The notes: generated by a model from the letters alone, not told the origin. 64,000 nucleotides of DNA from Rikenellaceae bacterium (GCA_015059925.1 SUZL01000001.1:124001-188000); one strand, 5' to 3'; counted from the stretch's first letter, positions 9,695 through 18,614 are shown. Numbers and translations: made by a program.

Positions 9695-10297
9695 ATGAAG
9701 AGACTATTGATTATAATCTTTGCCATACAGCTATTCTGCGTAGAGCAGGTGGCGGCGCAAAGCTGGCTTGACGCGCTTAAGGGAGCGGCTTCGAATGTGA
9801 TTGACAAGGCAACGGGAGGCAAGCTGACGGCGGCGGCCATATACGGCACTTGGAACTACACGCAGCCCGGATTGAAGCTCTCGTCGAGTAGCAACGCGCT
9901 GTCGGACGTTACGGCTTCGGCTATGAGTTCGTCGATTCAGGCCAAGATGTTGCCATACTATGAGAAGGTGGGAATTCGTGCGGGTGCGTGCAAATTTACA
10001 TTCAATCAGGACGGCACATTCTCCTCGACATTTGGTCAGCGCACGTCGTCGGGTACGTTTACATTCGACGCTCAGAGTAATCAGATAGTTCTCAAATATG
10101 AGAGCGGACTGCTCAGGTTGGGGTCGATAACGGCTTATGCCTACCTTAACGGAACGAATCTTCAGCTGCTATTCCCGATGGATAATCTGCTCAAGATACT
10201 CACATCGCTCGGATCGGCAAGTGGCTCGCTGGCAAGCATAACAACGCTGCTGAAGAGCTACGACAGCATTAAGATCGGTTTTGAATTTAGCAAGTAG
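9695..10297 (+). CDS. Secreted DUF4923 family protein, copy 1
   Basis: 200 residues with a signal peptide (about 1-21, ending VAAQ). It opens with SWLDALKG and then carries a lipocalin-like fold signature (YGTWNYTQPGLKL... FTFNQDGTFSSTFG...GTFTFD). This matches the Bacteroidales DUF4923 family, whose function is unknown. It starts 8 bp after nadE and is followed after 5 bp by a diverged paralogue, so the two probably arose by tandem duplication. Both end in a GxEF/GTVLKR-type strand. Confidence 0.75.
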   Translation: MKRLLIIIFAIQLFCVEQVAAQSWLDALKGAASNVIDKATGGKLTAAAIYGTWNYTQPGLKLSSSSNALSDVTASAMSSSIQAKMLPYYEKVGIRAGACKFTFNQDGTFSSTFGQRTSSGTFTFDAQSNQIVLKYESGLLRLGSITAYAYLNGTNLQLLFPMDNLLKILTSLGSASGSLASITTLLKSYDSIKIGFEFSK

Positions 10298-10302
10298 AGA
10301 AT

Positions 10303-10920
10303 ATGAAAAAAATCCTTTTACTTATTGCCCTTACTACGATGGCATTCGTGCAGAGAGCTGATGCACAGTCGCTTGATGCACTGATGAGAAGCATAACGGC
10401 ACTCTTCGCGACGGATGGCGAGGAGCAGCTCGCGCAACAGAAGGAGACCTACCCTACGGCCGAGAAGCTGAAGGGACGATGGATATACGACTCGCTGGCG
10501 ATAGACTACAAGGGCGACAGCTCGGTGGCGGCATTGGCCGTCTCGACGCTCGAGAGTCAGCTGCCGACCGTTGCGGCGAAGTTTGAGCTGGTGGCCGGAC
10601 GCGACAACATTATGATCAATGACGACGGCTCGATGATAATCACGACGGGGCAGACGAAGAATTCGGCATACTGCTCGAACTATGATCCGAAGACGGGATC
10701 GGCAACGCTGATGTTCAAGCTCAAGGATCAGAACATTTCGATTCGCGCGACGGTGATTGATGTGAATGGCAAAATAAAGTTGATGTTCAACGCAAATGAG
10801 TTGATGGATTTGATTGCCAAGAACTACTCGAAATTTGACGAGATGACTACCCTGCAGATGGCAAAGGGGGTGATTGACAGCTACCCGGGAATTAGAGTGG
10901 GAACGGTGTTGAAGAGATAG
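10303..10920 (+). CDS. Secreted DUF4923 family protein, copy 2
   Basis: 205 residues; signal peptide about 1-22 (ending ADAQ). The layout is the same as the upstream copy: SLDALM opening, KLKGRWIYDSLAIDYKGDSS, INDDGSMIITTG, and a final DSYPGIRVGTVLKR that parallels KSYDSIKIGFEFSK in copy 1. Overall identity to copy 1 is low. The cellular place is probably the periplasm or outside. Nothing catalytic is visible. It is the last gene before a strong terminator. Confidence 0.72.
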   Translation: MKKILLLIALTTMAFVQRADAQSLDALMRSITALFATDGEEQLAQQKETYPTAEKLKGRWIYDSLAIDYKGDSSVAALAVSTLESQLPTVAAKFELVAGRDNIMINDDGSMIITTGQTKNSAYCSNYDPKTGSATLMFKLKDQNISIRATVIDVNGKIKLMFNANELMDLIAKNYSKFDEMTTLQMAKGVIDSYPGIRVGTVLKR

Positions 10921-10966
10921 AAAAAGGGCTGTCCTACAAGTTGTATTGCGACAGCCCTTTTTGTTT
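10921..10966 (+). terminator. Rho-independent terminator after the DUF4923 pair
   Basis: A stem GGGCTGTC (10926-10933) pairs with GACAGCCC (10950-10957) and is followed by a T-rich run. A-tract on the left and T-tract on the right mean it could also work for the minus-strand gene. Confidence 0.85.
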
Positions 10967-10970
10967 GGAG

Positions 10971-11083
10971 TTGTATAACAAGAGGAATTTTTAGGCTTGC
11001 GAAGACTGAGAAACCGCAGCATACTAAGGCGTATGTGAGGATTTCGAAGGCGAGCGTAACGCAAAAATCACCTTGTTAGACAA
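10971..11083. repeat. 113-bp hairpin repeat element, copy R1
   Basis: The ends are TTGTATAACAAG and CTTGTTAGACAA (inverted, 11 of 12 pairs). The conserved core is ACCGCAGCATAC - 6 nt - GTATGTGAGGATTTCGA, with CATAC/GTATG as the apical stem. The left and right arms pair imperfectly over nearly the full length. The element starts just after the rightward terminator and ends 9 bp from the stop codon of manA. Copies R2 and R3 have the same length. Confidence 0.85.
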
Positions 11084-11092
11084 CTTCATTTT

Positions 11093-12079
11093 TTATTTGA
11101 TATATACTTCAAGTAAAGTTGCTCGGCCTGAGAGCGCAACCGCATCGGCCTCGGCGGGGATCATCACAAGCTCGAAAGGCGAGAGATGTTCGGTAGTGCC
11201 ATCGAGTGTGATGTCGGCTTCGCCCTCGGTGCAGATGTAGAGAACGAACGAATCAAGCGAGGCGTAGTCGAACGTGCGACGGCCATCGAGCGAAATTAGG
11301 TTTGTCGTAAAGTAGGGACAATCGACCAACTTGACGGCTTGATTTGGCTTGGGCTCATAGCGAACGTGGCACTTATCGCCATCGCTGGCGAAGTCGATGG
11401 CATCGACAGCCAAAGCGGTGTGCAGCTCGCGGGGATGGCCCGACTCATCGACACGATTCCAATCGTAGATGCGATAGGTGATGTCCGACGTCTGCTGGAT
11501 CTCAACAACCTCGATACCCTTGCCCAGAGCGTGTACCGTGCCGGCAGGGATAAAAAAGGTGTCGCCGACCTTAACCTCCACGCGGTTGAGCACCTCGTCG
11601 AGGCGATCCTCATTGACGGCGGCAAGGTACTCCTCGCGCGTAATTGAACGATCCTTGAAGCCAACATACAGAGTGGCACCCGGCTCGCAACCTGCGACGT
11701 ACCACATCTCGGTCTTGCCGTAGGAGTTGTGGCGCTCCATAGCCAGCTCATCGTCGGGATGCACCTGAACGGAGAGGACATCGTGGCAATCGAGGCTCTT
11801 GATCAGGAGAGGAAACGTAAGGCCGTAGCGGTCGTAGTTGCGCTCGCCGATCAGATTGCCCATATAGACCTCGATGATCTCCTCGATGGTATTGCGTTTC
11901 AAAAAGCCATTGGCAACAACCGACTCCTCGCCCTCGACAGCCGAGAGATCCCAGCTCTCGCCATAGGAAAGCGATGGGTCAATCTTCGCGCCCGAGTGAG
12001 CCTTAACACGCTGCAGCAGCTCCTTGCCGCCCCAAAGACGATCCTTGAGGCGAGGGATAAATTTTATTGGGTATAACAT
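11093..12079 (-). CDS. manA: Mannose-6-phosphate isomerase, class I
   Basis: 328 residues, the usual length of short type I phosphomannose isomerases. Zinc-site motifs: VQVHPDDELA (His), GKTEMWYV (Glu), and GDTFFIPAGTVHALGKGIEVVEIQQTSD split over the jelly-roll core (His of TVHALG). It interconverts fructose-6-phosphate and mannose-6-phosphate, feeding GDP-mannose synthesis with manC at 3450. It starts 29 bp after the thrC stop on the same strand, so co-transcription is likely. A repeat element abuts its 3' end. Confidence 0.9.
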   Translation of the reverse strand: MLYPIKFIPRLKDRLWGGKELLQRVKAHSGAKIDPSLSYGESWDLSAVEGEESVVANGFLKRNTIEEIIEVYMGNLIGERNYDRYGLTFPLLIKSLDCHDVLSVQVHPDDELAMERHNSYGKTEMWYVAGCEPGATLYVGFKDRSITREEYLAAVNEDRLDEVLNRVEVKVGDTFFIPAGTVHALGKGIEVVEIQQTSDITYRIYDWNRVDESGHPRELHTALAVDAIDFASDGDKCHVRYEPKPNQAVKLVDCPYFTTNLISLDGRRTFDYASLDSFVLYICTEGEADITLDGTTEHLSPFELVMIPAEADAVALSGRATLLEVYIK

Positions 12080-12108
12080 CTCTATATTCTCATTAACACA
12101 TTTCAGTC

Positions 12109-13401
12109 CTACTCGAACATCATCTCGACAGCTGCAACAACATCGTCGGCCGTAGCGTTGAGCGGGAAGATCTTTGTAGGCTCCAGAGCGTAGGTCTTAT
12201 GCTCGGCCTTGAAAGCCTCCTCGCCTGCGCCCGTGATGTTGAGCATAATGGTTGCATCCTTCTCGACCTTGCCATCCTGAACGGCCTTAATCAACGTAGC
12301 CGTTGCGACAGCTGCTGCGGGATGGATATCGACACCCTCCAGCTCCTCGAAGAGCTTGGCAGCCTTGCGGGCCTGTGCGTTGGTAGCGACCAGAATCTCG
12401 CCATTGGTAGCCTTCAGTGCATCGTAAAGACCGCCCTTGATACCGTAGGGAGGCTTGCGGTTGGAGAGTACCTTGGCGTCGATGATGGCTACATCGCGGC
12501 GGGCCTTATCGGCATCGTAAGGGAGCATTGCGCGAGAGTCGGCACGCCACGCATCGAACATAGGAACGAAGGGGGCGTTCTGCGACACCATAAGTTTCAT
12601 TGTATTTGTGCCGTAAGAGCCATCCTCTATAAGGCGCATATTGGCCTCCCAAGCGGCGATAGCTCCCGTACCGCTGCCGACAGCCTGAAAATAGTAGTCG
12701 GGGATGCGGCCGATGGTGGTCGCGGCCGAGAGAACGGTTGTGGCCATACCATCGCGGCGTGCTACGTTCTTGGCTCCGCCCTCGGCATAGAAACGGGGCG
12801 ACTTAAGAGCCAGATCGCTCAGGTGGATAGCGTCGAAGTAGTCGCCACCACGCTCGCAAGCGATGAGCTTCACGCAGGGATTGATAGGCTTCTCGAACCA
12901 CAGAGCCGAGAGGTTGTCGGCGGGAACAGACAACAGCAAGGGGATATTATTCTCCGAGCAGACCTTAGCAAAGGCACGAGCCGTATTACCAGCCGATGCA
13001 ACGACCAGAATGCGGTCATTCGAGGCATCCATACGTCCGCAAACGCTATACGCCTCGGTCTCCTTGAATGAGCAGGTGGACATCTTCGCTCCGTAACGAG
13101 GCGAATAACCGTTAAGGGTGATGTAGAGATTCTTTAGGCCCAGATGCTTCGCCAAGCCCTCGCTACGATAGGTAACGGGAGCGGCCGAGCCCTTCAACAG
13201 ACGCTTGACGGGGAGCCAGTCGCAGAAGGTGTAGAAGCCATAATCCTCGCCCTTGAGCTGTAACTTCTTCTTCTCGTAGATGGCTCTGACCAACGAGGGT
13301 TCGCCACACTCCTTATCCTCGAGTACCCAACCCGTATCCTCGAATTGACGCTCGGTGGCCACACACTGAAGAGTGTAGGCCGTAGGTTTGAAATTTTCCA
13401 T
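12109..13401 (-). CDS. thrC: Threonine synthase
   Basis: 430 residues. The fold-type II PLP enzyme pattern is visible: YRSEGLAKHLGLKNLYITLNG, then SFKETEAYSVCGRM (region of the PLP-binding lysine), SAGNTARAFAKVC, and a Gly-rich phosphate loop AVGSGTGAIAAWE. It converts O-phosphohomoserine to threonine. It heads a short minus-strand unit with manA; no other threonine genes are near. Confidence 0.88.
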   Translation of the reverse strand: MENFKPTAYTLQCVATERQFEDTGWVLEDKECGEPSLVRAIYEKKKLQLKGEDYGFYTFCDWLPVKRLLKGSAAPVTYRSEGLAKHLGLKNLYITLNGYSPRYGAKMSTCSFKETEAYSVCGRMDASNDRILVVASAGNTARAFAKVCSENNIPLLLSVPADNLSALWFEKPINPCVKLIACERGGDYFDAIHLSDLALKSPRFYAEGGAKNVARRDGMATTVLSAATTIGRIPDYYFQAVGSGTGAIAAWEANMRLIEDGSYGTNTMKLMVSQNAPFVPMFDAWRADSRAMLPYDADKARRDVAIIDAKVLSNRKPPYGIKGGLYDALKATNGEILVATNAQARKAAKLFEELEGVDIHPAAAVATATLIKAVQDGKVEKDATIMLNITGAGEEAFKAEHKTYALEPTKIFPLNATADDVVAAVEMMFE

Positions 13402-13482
13402 ATAGTTGATTATATTCGGTTTCTATCTGCGCAAAATTAATAAATTTCGGCCAAAGATTAAGGATATTGAGTTATAAATTTG

Positions 13483-13490
13483 TACATTTG
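13483..13490 (+). promoter_or_regulatory. Candidate -7 element for the GDSL hydrolase gene
   Basis: TACATTTG fits TAnnTTTG, 36 bp upstream of the start at 13527. A second overlapping match, TAAATTTG, lies at 13475-13482. No well-spaced -33 element. Confidence 0.45.
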
Positions 13491-13526
13491 TAATATCCGA
13501 AAACGAATTAATCTAACTTTACCACT

Positions 13527-14243
13527 ATGAGAAAAGTATTATTTACATTGGCGCTGTGCGTGGCTACGCTCACCGCAATGGCGCAGGACAAAAAAACGGA
13601 TTGGGCACAATTCTATCGCTATGCGGAAGCAAATGAGAAGGTTACGACACGTCCCGACGCGGTGTTTATGGGTAACTCGATTACCGATGGTTGGGCTTCG
13701 CAGGACCCCGAGTTCTTCAAGAAAAACAACTTCGTCGGTCGCGGTATCAGCGGACAGACTTCGTCGGAGATGTTGGTGCGTTTCCGTCGTGATGTGATTG
13801 ATTTGAATCCCCGATGCGTGGTGATCCTGTCGGGTACGAACGACGTGGCACAGAACAACGGATACATTGCGCCCGAGAATACGCTGGGTAACATCATCTC
13901 GATGTGTGAGCTGGCAAAGGCAAATGGAATCGAGGTTGTGTTGTGCTCGATTACGCCGACATCGGTGTTTGGATGGCGCAAGGAGATCTCACCCGCGCAG
14001 CCTATCCGCGATCTGAATAAGATGCTGGAGGCGTATGCGAAGGAGGCGGGAATTTACTTCCTGAACTACTACCCCGCCCTGACGGATGAGAAGGGTGGCC
14101 TGCCCGAGAAGTGGAGCCGCGATACGTGCCACCCCAACTTGGAGTGCTACCGCACGGTGATGGAACCGATGGTGTGTGAGGCGATTGACAAGGTGCTGAA
14201 GACACCGAAGAAGAAGTTGCACACGGCGATGAGCGTGGAGTAA
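13527..14243 (+). CDS. Secreted SGNH/GDSL hydrolase
   Basis: 238 residues with a signal peptide (1-19, ending AMAQ). SGNH blocks: FMGNSITDGWA (nucleophile S51), GISGQTSSEML (oxyanion Gly), LSGTNDVAQN (Asn), and DTCHPN (Asp-His). This family hydrolyses acetyl or other esters on carbohydrates; Bacteroidetes members next to polysaccharide enzymes are often acetyl xylan esterases, but the substrate here is unknown. It stands alone, with a promoter element upstream and a bidirectional terminator downstream. Confidence 0.88.
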   Translation: MRKVLFTLALCVATLTAMAQDKKTDWAQFYRYAEANEKVTTRPDAVFMGNSITDGWASQDPEFFKKNNFVGRGISGQTSSEMLVRFRRDVIDLNPRCVVILSGTNDVAQNNGYIAPENTLGNIISMCELAKANGIEVVLCSITPTSVFGWRKEISPAQPIRDLNKMLEAYAKEAGIYFLNYYPALTDEKGGLPEKWSRDTCHPNLECYRTVMEPMVCEAIDKVLKTPKKKLHTAMSVE

Positions 14244-14259
14244 ATTTACTTTAGAAACG

Positions 14260-14297
14260 AAAAATCCCGAGGTCTGATGACTTCGGGATTTTTTTTG
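14260..14297 (+). terminator. Bidirectional terminator between the GDSL gene and a small ORF
   Basis: AATCCCGA (14263-14270) pairs with TCGGGATT (14283-14290), flanked by A-run and T-run. It serves the GDSL gene on plus and the small minus ORF whose stop is at 14303. Confidence 0.82.
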
Positions 14298-14302
14298 TAA
14301 GA

Positions 14303-14428
14303 CTACTTTTTGTGGTTGGATTTGGTGGTTGAGCAAGAGGTTTTGTCGGTGGTTTTGCAGCAACCGGTGCCGGGCTTTTTGGTCTCGGCGGTGGTGGTTT
14401 TCTTGTCGTCTTTTGTGTGTTTATCCAT
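14303..14428 (-). CDS. Possible 41-residue Lys/Thr/Cys-rich small protein
   Basis: An ATG at 14428 opens a 41-codon frame ending TAG at 14303, just before a bidirectional terminator. The peptide is very hydrophilic: about a quarter Lys, many Thr, no hydrophobic stretch, and three Cys (a CC pair in GTGCCKTT and one in TSCST). The even Lys/Thr composition with few rare codons and the terminator right after the stop speak for a real gene. No family is recognised. A Cys-rich metal-binding or nucleic-acid-associated peptide is conceivable but unproven. Confidence 0.5.
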   Translation of the reverse strand: MDKHTKDDKKTTTAETKKPGTGCCKTTDKTSCSTTKSNHKK

Positions 14429-14508
14429 AACCTAAAAAATTAAAAGTTCGGATTACTTATTGCAAATTGCGTACAAAACTTTTTGTTAGGATGGAAAAAG
14501 TTCATAGA

Positions 14509-14546
14509 TAAAAAAAGAGCCATCCCTTTCAGGGGACGGCTCTTAT
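14509..14546 (-). terminator. Terminator of the DUF1080 gene
   Basis: AAGAGCC (14515-14521) pairs with GGCTCTT (14538-14544). On the minus strand a run of seven T follows, directly after the DUF1080 stop. Confidence 0.85.
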
Positions 14547-14565
14547 ATTTATGTGCGGGGTGGGA

Positions 14566-15177
14566 TTACTCCAACCAGAGGTTGCGGAACTCGATGGGGC
14601 CGCCCTCGCTCTGGAGTGCGATGTAACCCTCGGTGGTGTTGGTGGTGCACTCGTTCTGCAGGTGGCCGTTGATGTAAACGGTGATCTTGCCGCCCTTGCA
14701 GATTACGGTTGCCTCGTTCCACTCGCCTACGGGCTTCTCGTAGTCGCCTGCGCGATCCTTAACGGGGAACTCGCCAACGCACTCGATATCAGAGATCTTC
14801 GAGCCGCCCAACATTACATAATCACCAGCACGACCTGCGCACAACTGAACCTCGATAGCGTTAGGCCATACCTTATCGCCATCCTGAACGCGGTGGAAGA
14901 AACCACTATTGGTGCCCTCGCCTACCCAGCGCCACTCCATATGCATAGTGTAGTCGCCGTACTTCTTGTCGGTACGCATATAACCGAAGGGCTGGCCGAC
15001 GATGTGGATGTTGCCATCCTTTACGCCATAAACATCAGTTGCGGGAACATTGCTCTCGCTATCGACAACAAGAACCCAACCCGAAAGATCTTTACCATTG
15101 AACAACTCGGTGCGTGAACCGCACGAACACATCAGCGCAACCATTGCAAGCGCCACGAAGAAAAATTTCGCCTTCAT
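14566..15177 (-). CDS. DUF1080 (3-keto-disaccharide hydrolase-like) lipoprotein
   Basis: 203 residues from the Met at 15177. An earlier in-frame Met at 15243 would put 22 hydrophilic residues before the signal sequence and overlap the promoter. The lipobox is at MCSC (residues 15-18). The DUF1080 domain is recognised by ELFNGKDLSGWVL, MHMEWRWVGEGTNSGFF, and the close GPIEFRNLWLE. Members are concanavalin-like lectin/glucanase folds; some cleave 3-keto-glucosides. Location: lipid-anchored outside the inner membrane. Promoter and terminator both flank it, so it is monocistronic. Confidence 0.85.
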   Translation of the reverse strand: MKAKFFFVALAMVALMCSCGSRTELFNGKDLSGWVLVVDSESNVPATDVYGVKDGNIHIVGQPFGYMRTDKKYGDYTMHMEWRWVGEGTNSGFFHRVQDGDKVWPNAIEVQLCAGRAGDYVMLGGSKISDIECVGEFPVKDRAGDYEKPVGEWNEATVICKGGKITVYINGHLQNECTTNTTEGYIALQSEGGPIEFRNLWLE

Positions 15178-15212
15178 CTCTCTATAATTTTCGTTAAACA
15201 AATTCTTAAAAA

Positions 15213-15243
15213 CAAAAATAGGGATTAATTCGGACTTGCGCAA
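15213..15243 (-). promoter_or_regulatory. Promoter of the DUF1080 gene
   Basis: On the minus strand TTG (15241-15243), 20 bp spacer, then TATTTTTG (15213-15220), matching the Bacteroidetes -33/-7 layout. Confidence 0.55.
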
Positions 15244-15264
15244 CAGGTTTTGGTCTGTTTTTAC

Positions 15265-15272
15265 TATATTTG
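15265..15272 (+). promoter_or_regulatory. Candidate -7 element for the esterase gene
   Basis: TATATTTG, a full TAnnTTTG match, 46 bp upstream of the start at 15319. It lies back to back with the DUF1080 promoter. Confidence 0.5.
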
Positions 15273-15318
15273 CATAAATTTTACCTCCAAAGACGAAAAT
15301 TAATACCTTAATAATAAT

Positions 15319-16143
15319 ATGAAAAAACTCTTTACACTACTCCTTGCCCTTGCGGTGTGCAACACATCGTGGGCATACATTCGTGAAACGCTGGCGGTAC
15401 ACAGCGCTGCGATGCAGAAGGATGTGCCCGTAACGGTATTGCTGCCAAACGCTTACCACTCGATGGAGGCGATGCCGGTGATCTATCTGTTGCACGGACA
15501 CGGCGATACTCATTCGGCGTGGGATCAGAAAGGTCAGACGGGTGCGTTGGCCGATCAGTACAATGTGATTCTGGTGATGCCCGACGGCGGCACGAACAGC
15601 TGGTATTGGGACAGCCCCGTAGATCCAACATACAAGTATGAGACATTTGTATCGAAGGAGCTTGTCGAGTACATCGACTCGCACTATAAGACTCGCGCCG
15701 ACCGCACTGCACGTGCTATCACGGGTCTGTCGATGGGTGGACACGGCGGACTGTGGCTCGGAATACGTCATCAGGATGTATATGGCGCGGCGGGTTCGAC
15801 ATCGGGTGGCGTGGATATTCGCCCCTTCCCGAAGAATTGGGGTATGTCGCTCAGACTGGGTACATTGGAGGAGAATCCCAAGCGTTGGGATGAGCATACG
15901 GTGATCAATCTGGTGGATCAGCTCGAGCCCGATGCGATGAAGCTCATTATAGACTGCGGAACGGAGGATTTCTTCTACGAGGTGAACTGCGCACTGCACG
16001 AGAAGCTGGCAGCGAAGAAGATTCCGCACGACTTCTACACCCGTCCGGGAGTGCACAACTGGGACTATTGGCGCAACTCGATCAAGTATCAGGTATTGTT
16101 CTTTAGCAACTATTTCAAATCGGCTAACGCCGCAAAACAATAA
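15319..16143 (+). CDS. Secreted alpha/beta-hydrolase esterase (esterase D/tributyrin esterase-like)
   Basis: 274 residues; signal peptide about 1-19 (ending SWA). Alpha/beta-hydrolase features: VIYLLHGHGDTHSAW (oxyanion region), nucleophile elbow GLSMGGHGG with S138, IIDCGTEDFF (Asp) and GVHNWDYW (His). It resembles the putative esterase family PF00756 (esterase D, feruloyl and acyl esterases). Substrate unknown; sugar-linked esters are plausible given the neighbouring hydrolases. The DPP-IV-like gene follows after 5 bp, so the two are probably co-transcribed. Confidence 0.87.
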   Translation: MKKLFTLLLALAVCNTSWAYIRETLAVHSAAMQKDVPVTVLLPNAYHSMEAMPVIYLLHGHGDTHSAWDQKGQTGALADQYNVILVMPDGGTNSWYWDSPVDPTYKYETFVSKELVEYIDSHYKTRADRTARAITGLSMGGHGGLWLGIRHQDVYGAAGSTSGGVDIRPFPKNWGMSLRLGTLEENPKRWDEHTVINLVDQLEPDAMKLIIDCGTEDFFYEVNCALHEKLAAKKIPHDFYTRPGVHNWDYWRNSIKYQVLFFSNYFKSANAAKQ

Positions 16144-16148
16144 GGCTT

Positions 16149-18614
16149 ATGAGAAAGATTTTACTACTGTTGGCCGTTGTGGCCTTGTCGGCAGGATCGG
16201 TGATGGCCGACAATCGTGAGGAGGTACGCGAGCGTAATCGACTGGCTCTGGCTGAGCGATTTACGGCAAGCAAATTGGCTAATATGCTATTCTCGACGAG
16301 CGTGGATCCGCACTGGTTCCTCTCGGGTGAGAAGTTCTGGTACAGCTACAAGACCGGAGAGGGTACGCGCTGGTATGTCGTAGATCCCGCATCGCGCAAG
16401 CGTGAGCCGCTGTTCGACCACGACAAGTTGGCGGCGCAGCTCTCGGAGATTATGCACGATCCGTTCATCGCGGCACAGTTGCCGATTACCAATCTGGAGG
16501 TAGATAAGGATGGCGAGACCTTCACTTTCGAGGTGGCATCGTCGCAGGATGCAAAGCCGAAGCCGCTCTCAAAGGAGGATTCGCTGGCCGGCAAGAAGCC
16601 CAAGAAGGTGAGAGGAAAGGAGATCTTCTACTTCTCGTACAACTACAAGACAAAGCAGCTCACTCACCTCAAGGATAAGGAGAAAGAGACTAAGCAGCTG
16701 CCGTGGGCATCGGTTTCGCCCGATGGAAAGACCGTCGTGTATGCCAAGGATTTGAATCTGTGGCGTATGTCGCGCGAGGATTATGATAAGCTGAAGAAGG
16801 ATGAGAAGGATTCGACAATTACCGAGATTCAGATCACCACGGACGGCGTGAAGGATTTTGGTTACGGCCAGCCCTACTATATGCTTAACACCGATACGCT
16901 GCTGAACGGCAAGCGTCGTGGTGCGTATGGCGTATGGTCGCCCGATTCGCGTTACTTCGCAACCGTTGTAACGGATGAGCGTGCGGTGAAGGATTTGTGG
17001 GTTATCAACGCGCTGGCGGAGCCCCGTCCCACGCTGGAGACATACAAGTATCATATGCCGGGCGAGAGCGAGGCTCCCGTAGAGCACCTCTACGTCTTTG
17101 ATATGAGCAACAACACGCGCAAGGAGATTAAGACCGAGCGATTCAAGGATCAGACGCTCTCGATCGGCCGCAAGCCCAGAGAGCAGAAGCAGCGTCATAT
17201 GTACGACCAGCCCGCCATTTGGCTTGGTGATGCAAACCACTTCTACGTTACTCGCTCGAGCCGCGATCTGCATCGTATCGACATCTGCTCGTACACCATT
17301 GGCGACGATGAGCTGAAGCCCGTAATTGAGGAGCGTATGAACACCTACATCGAGGTGCGTCCGCTGTCGGTGATCGGTGGCGGCAAGGAGCTGATTCAGT
17401 GGAGCGAGCGCGACGGTTGGGCACACCTCTACCTCTACGACGGTGAGGGTAACCTGAAGCGTCGTCTGACCGAGGGCCCGTGGCACGTTCACCAGATTGT
17501 GAAGGTGGACGAGAAGGCGCGCAAGGTTTATTTCACGGGTATGGGCCGCGAGAAGGAGGAGAATCCCTACTACCAGCATCTCTACTCGGTGAGCTTGGAT
17601 GGCGGCGAGGTGAAGCTGCTCAACAAGGGTAACTACTTCCACGAGCCCGCGATGGATGATGCGGCGCGCTACTTCGTGGATAACTATTCGCGTATCGACA
17701 CCATCCCCGAGACGGCTCTCTACGACTGCTTGGGCAACAAGCTGATGACACTCGAGAAGAGCGACTTCTCGCTGCTGCTGGCAAACGGATACAAATTCCC
17801 CGAGACGTTCAAGGTGAAGGCTGCCGATGGCGTAACGGATCTGTATGGTGTTATGTACAAGCCCTTTGACTTCGACTCGACGAAGCTCTACCCCATCATC
17901 GACTACGTTTATCCCGGCCCACAGGTAGAGGGAACATACTACCCCTTCACCCGTATGAGCCCCCGTACCGACCGCTTGGCTCAGGCTGGATTTATCGTGA
18001 TCTCGGTGGGTAACCGAGGTGGACACCCCGACCGCTCGAAGTGGTATCACAACTACGGTTACGGCAACCTGCGCGACTACGGTCTGGAGGATCAGAAGGT
18101 GGCAATCGAGCAGCTGGCAGCACGCCACGACTACATCGACATCACGCGCGTGGGTATTCACGGACACTCGGGCGGTGGATTTATGTCAACGGCGGCGATC
18201 CTGCAGTACCCCGACTTCTTCAAGGCGGCTGTATCGTGCGCAGGTAACCACGACAACAAGATCTACAACCGCTGGTGGAGCGAGACTCACCACGGCGTAA
18301 AGGAGACTGTAACCGACGAGGGCGACACCACGTTCGTTTACAAGATCGAGAGTAACCCCGAGATTGCAAAGCAGCTGAAGGGACATCTGTTGCTCATTCA
18401 CGGTGAGATCGACAACAACGTACACCCGGGTAATACGTCTCGCGTGGTGAATGCGCTGATTCGCGCAAACAAGCGTTTCGATATGTTGTACTTGCCGATG
18501 CAGCGCCACAGCTTTGGCGATATGAACGAGTATTTCTACTGGAGACTGGTTGATCACTTCACCGACTACCTGATCGACGGTCGTACCAAGGAGGTTGATA
18601 TTCCGCAAAGGTAA
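16149..18614 (+). CDS. Secreted S9 family dipeptidyl peptidase IV-like serine peptidase
   Basis: 821 residues; signal peptide about 1-20. The N-terminal part (about 60-560) is a DPP-IV type beta-propeller. The C-terminal S9 hydrolase domain has GHSGGGFM with nucleophile near S674, the Asp in LIHGEIDNNVHPG and the His in QRHSFGD. Such enzymes release Xaa-Pro or other dipeptides in the periplasm, fitting the peptide-using theme. The stop codon overlaps the start of the next gene by one base (TAATG), so translation is coupled. Confidence 0.9.
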   Translation: MRKILLLLAVVALSAGSVMADNREEVRERNRLALAERFTASKLANMLFSTSVDPHWFLSGEKFWYSYKTGEGTRWYVVDPASRKREPLFDHDKLAAQLSEIMHDPFIAAQLPITNLEVDKDGETFTFEVASSQDAKPKPLSKEDSLAGKKPKKVRGKEIFYFSYNYKTKQLTHLKDKEKETKQLPWASVSPDGKTVVYAKDLNLWRMSREDYDKLKKDEKDSTITEIQITTDGVKDFGYGQPYYMLNTDTLLNGKRRGAYGVWSPDSRYFATVVTDERAVKDLWVINALAEPRPTLETYKYHMPGESEAPVEHLYVFDMSNNTRKEIKTERFKDQTLSIGRKPREQKQRHMYDQPAIWLGDANHFYVTRSSRDLHRIDICSYTIGDDELKPVIEERMNTYIEVRPLSVIGGGKELIQWSERDGWAHLYLYDGEGNLKRRLTEGPWHVHQIVKVDEKARKVYFTGMGREKEENPYYQHLYSVSLDGGEVKLLNKGNYFHEPAMDDAARYFVDNYSRIDTIPETALYDCLGNKLMTLEKSDFSLLLANGYKFPETFKVKAADGVTDLYGVMYKPFDFDSTKLYPIIDYVYPGPQVEGTYYPFTRMSPRTDRLAQAGFIVISVGNRGGHPDRSKWYHNYGYGNLRDYGLEDQKVAIEQLAARHDYIDITRVGIHGHSGGGFMSTAAILQYPDFFKAAVSCAGNHDNKIYNRWWSETHHGVKETVTDEGDTTFVYKIESNPEIAKQLKGHLLLIHGEIDNNVHPGNTSRVVNALIRANKRFDMLYLPMQRHSFGDMNEYFYWRLVDHFTDYLIDGRTKEVDIPQR

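Noticed and set aside
13402..13526. Riboswitch or RNA gene upstream of the GDSL hydrolase
   Set aside because: Only a promoter motif is visible; no conserved fold is recognised.
16569..18167. 532-residue minus-strand open frame opposite the S9 peptidase
   Set aside because: Antisense shadow: the plus-strand peptidase is complete with catalytic triad, and the antisense product has no recognisable domain.
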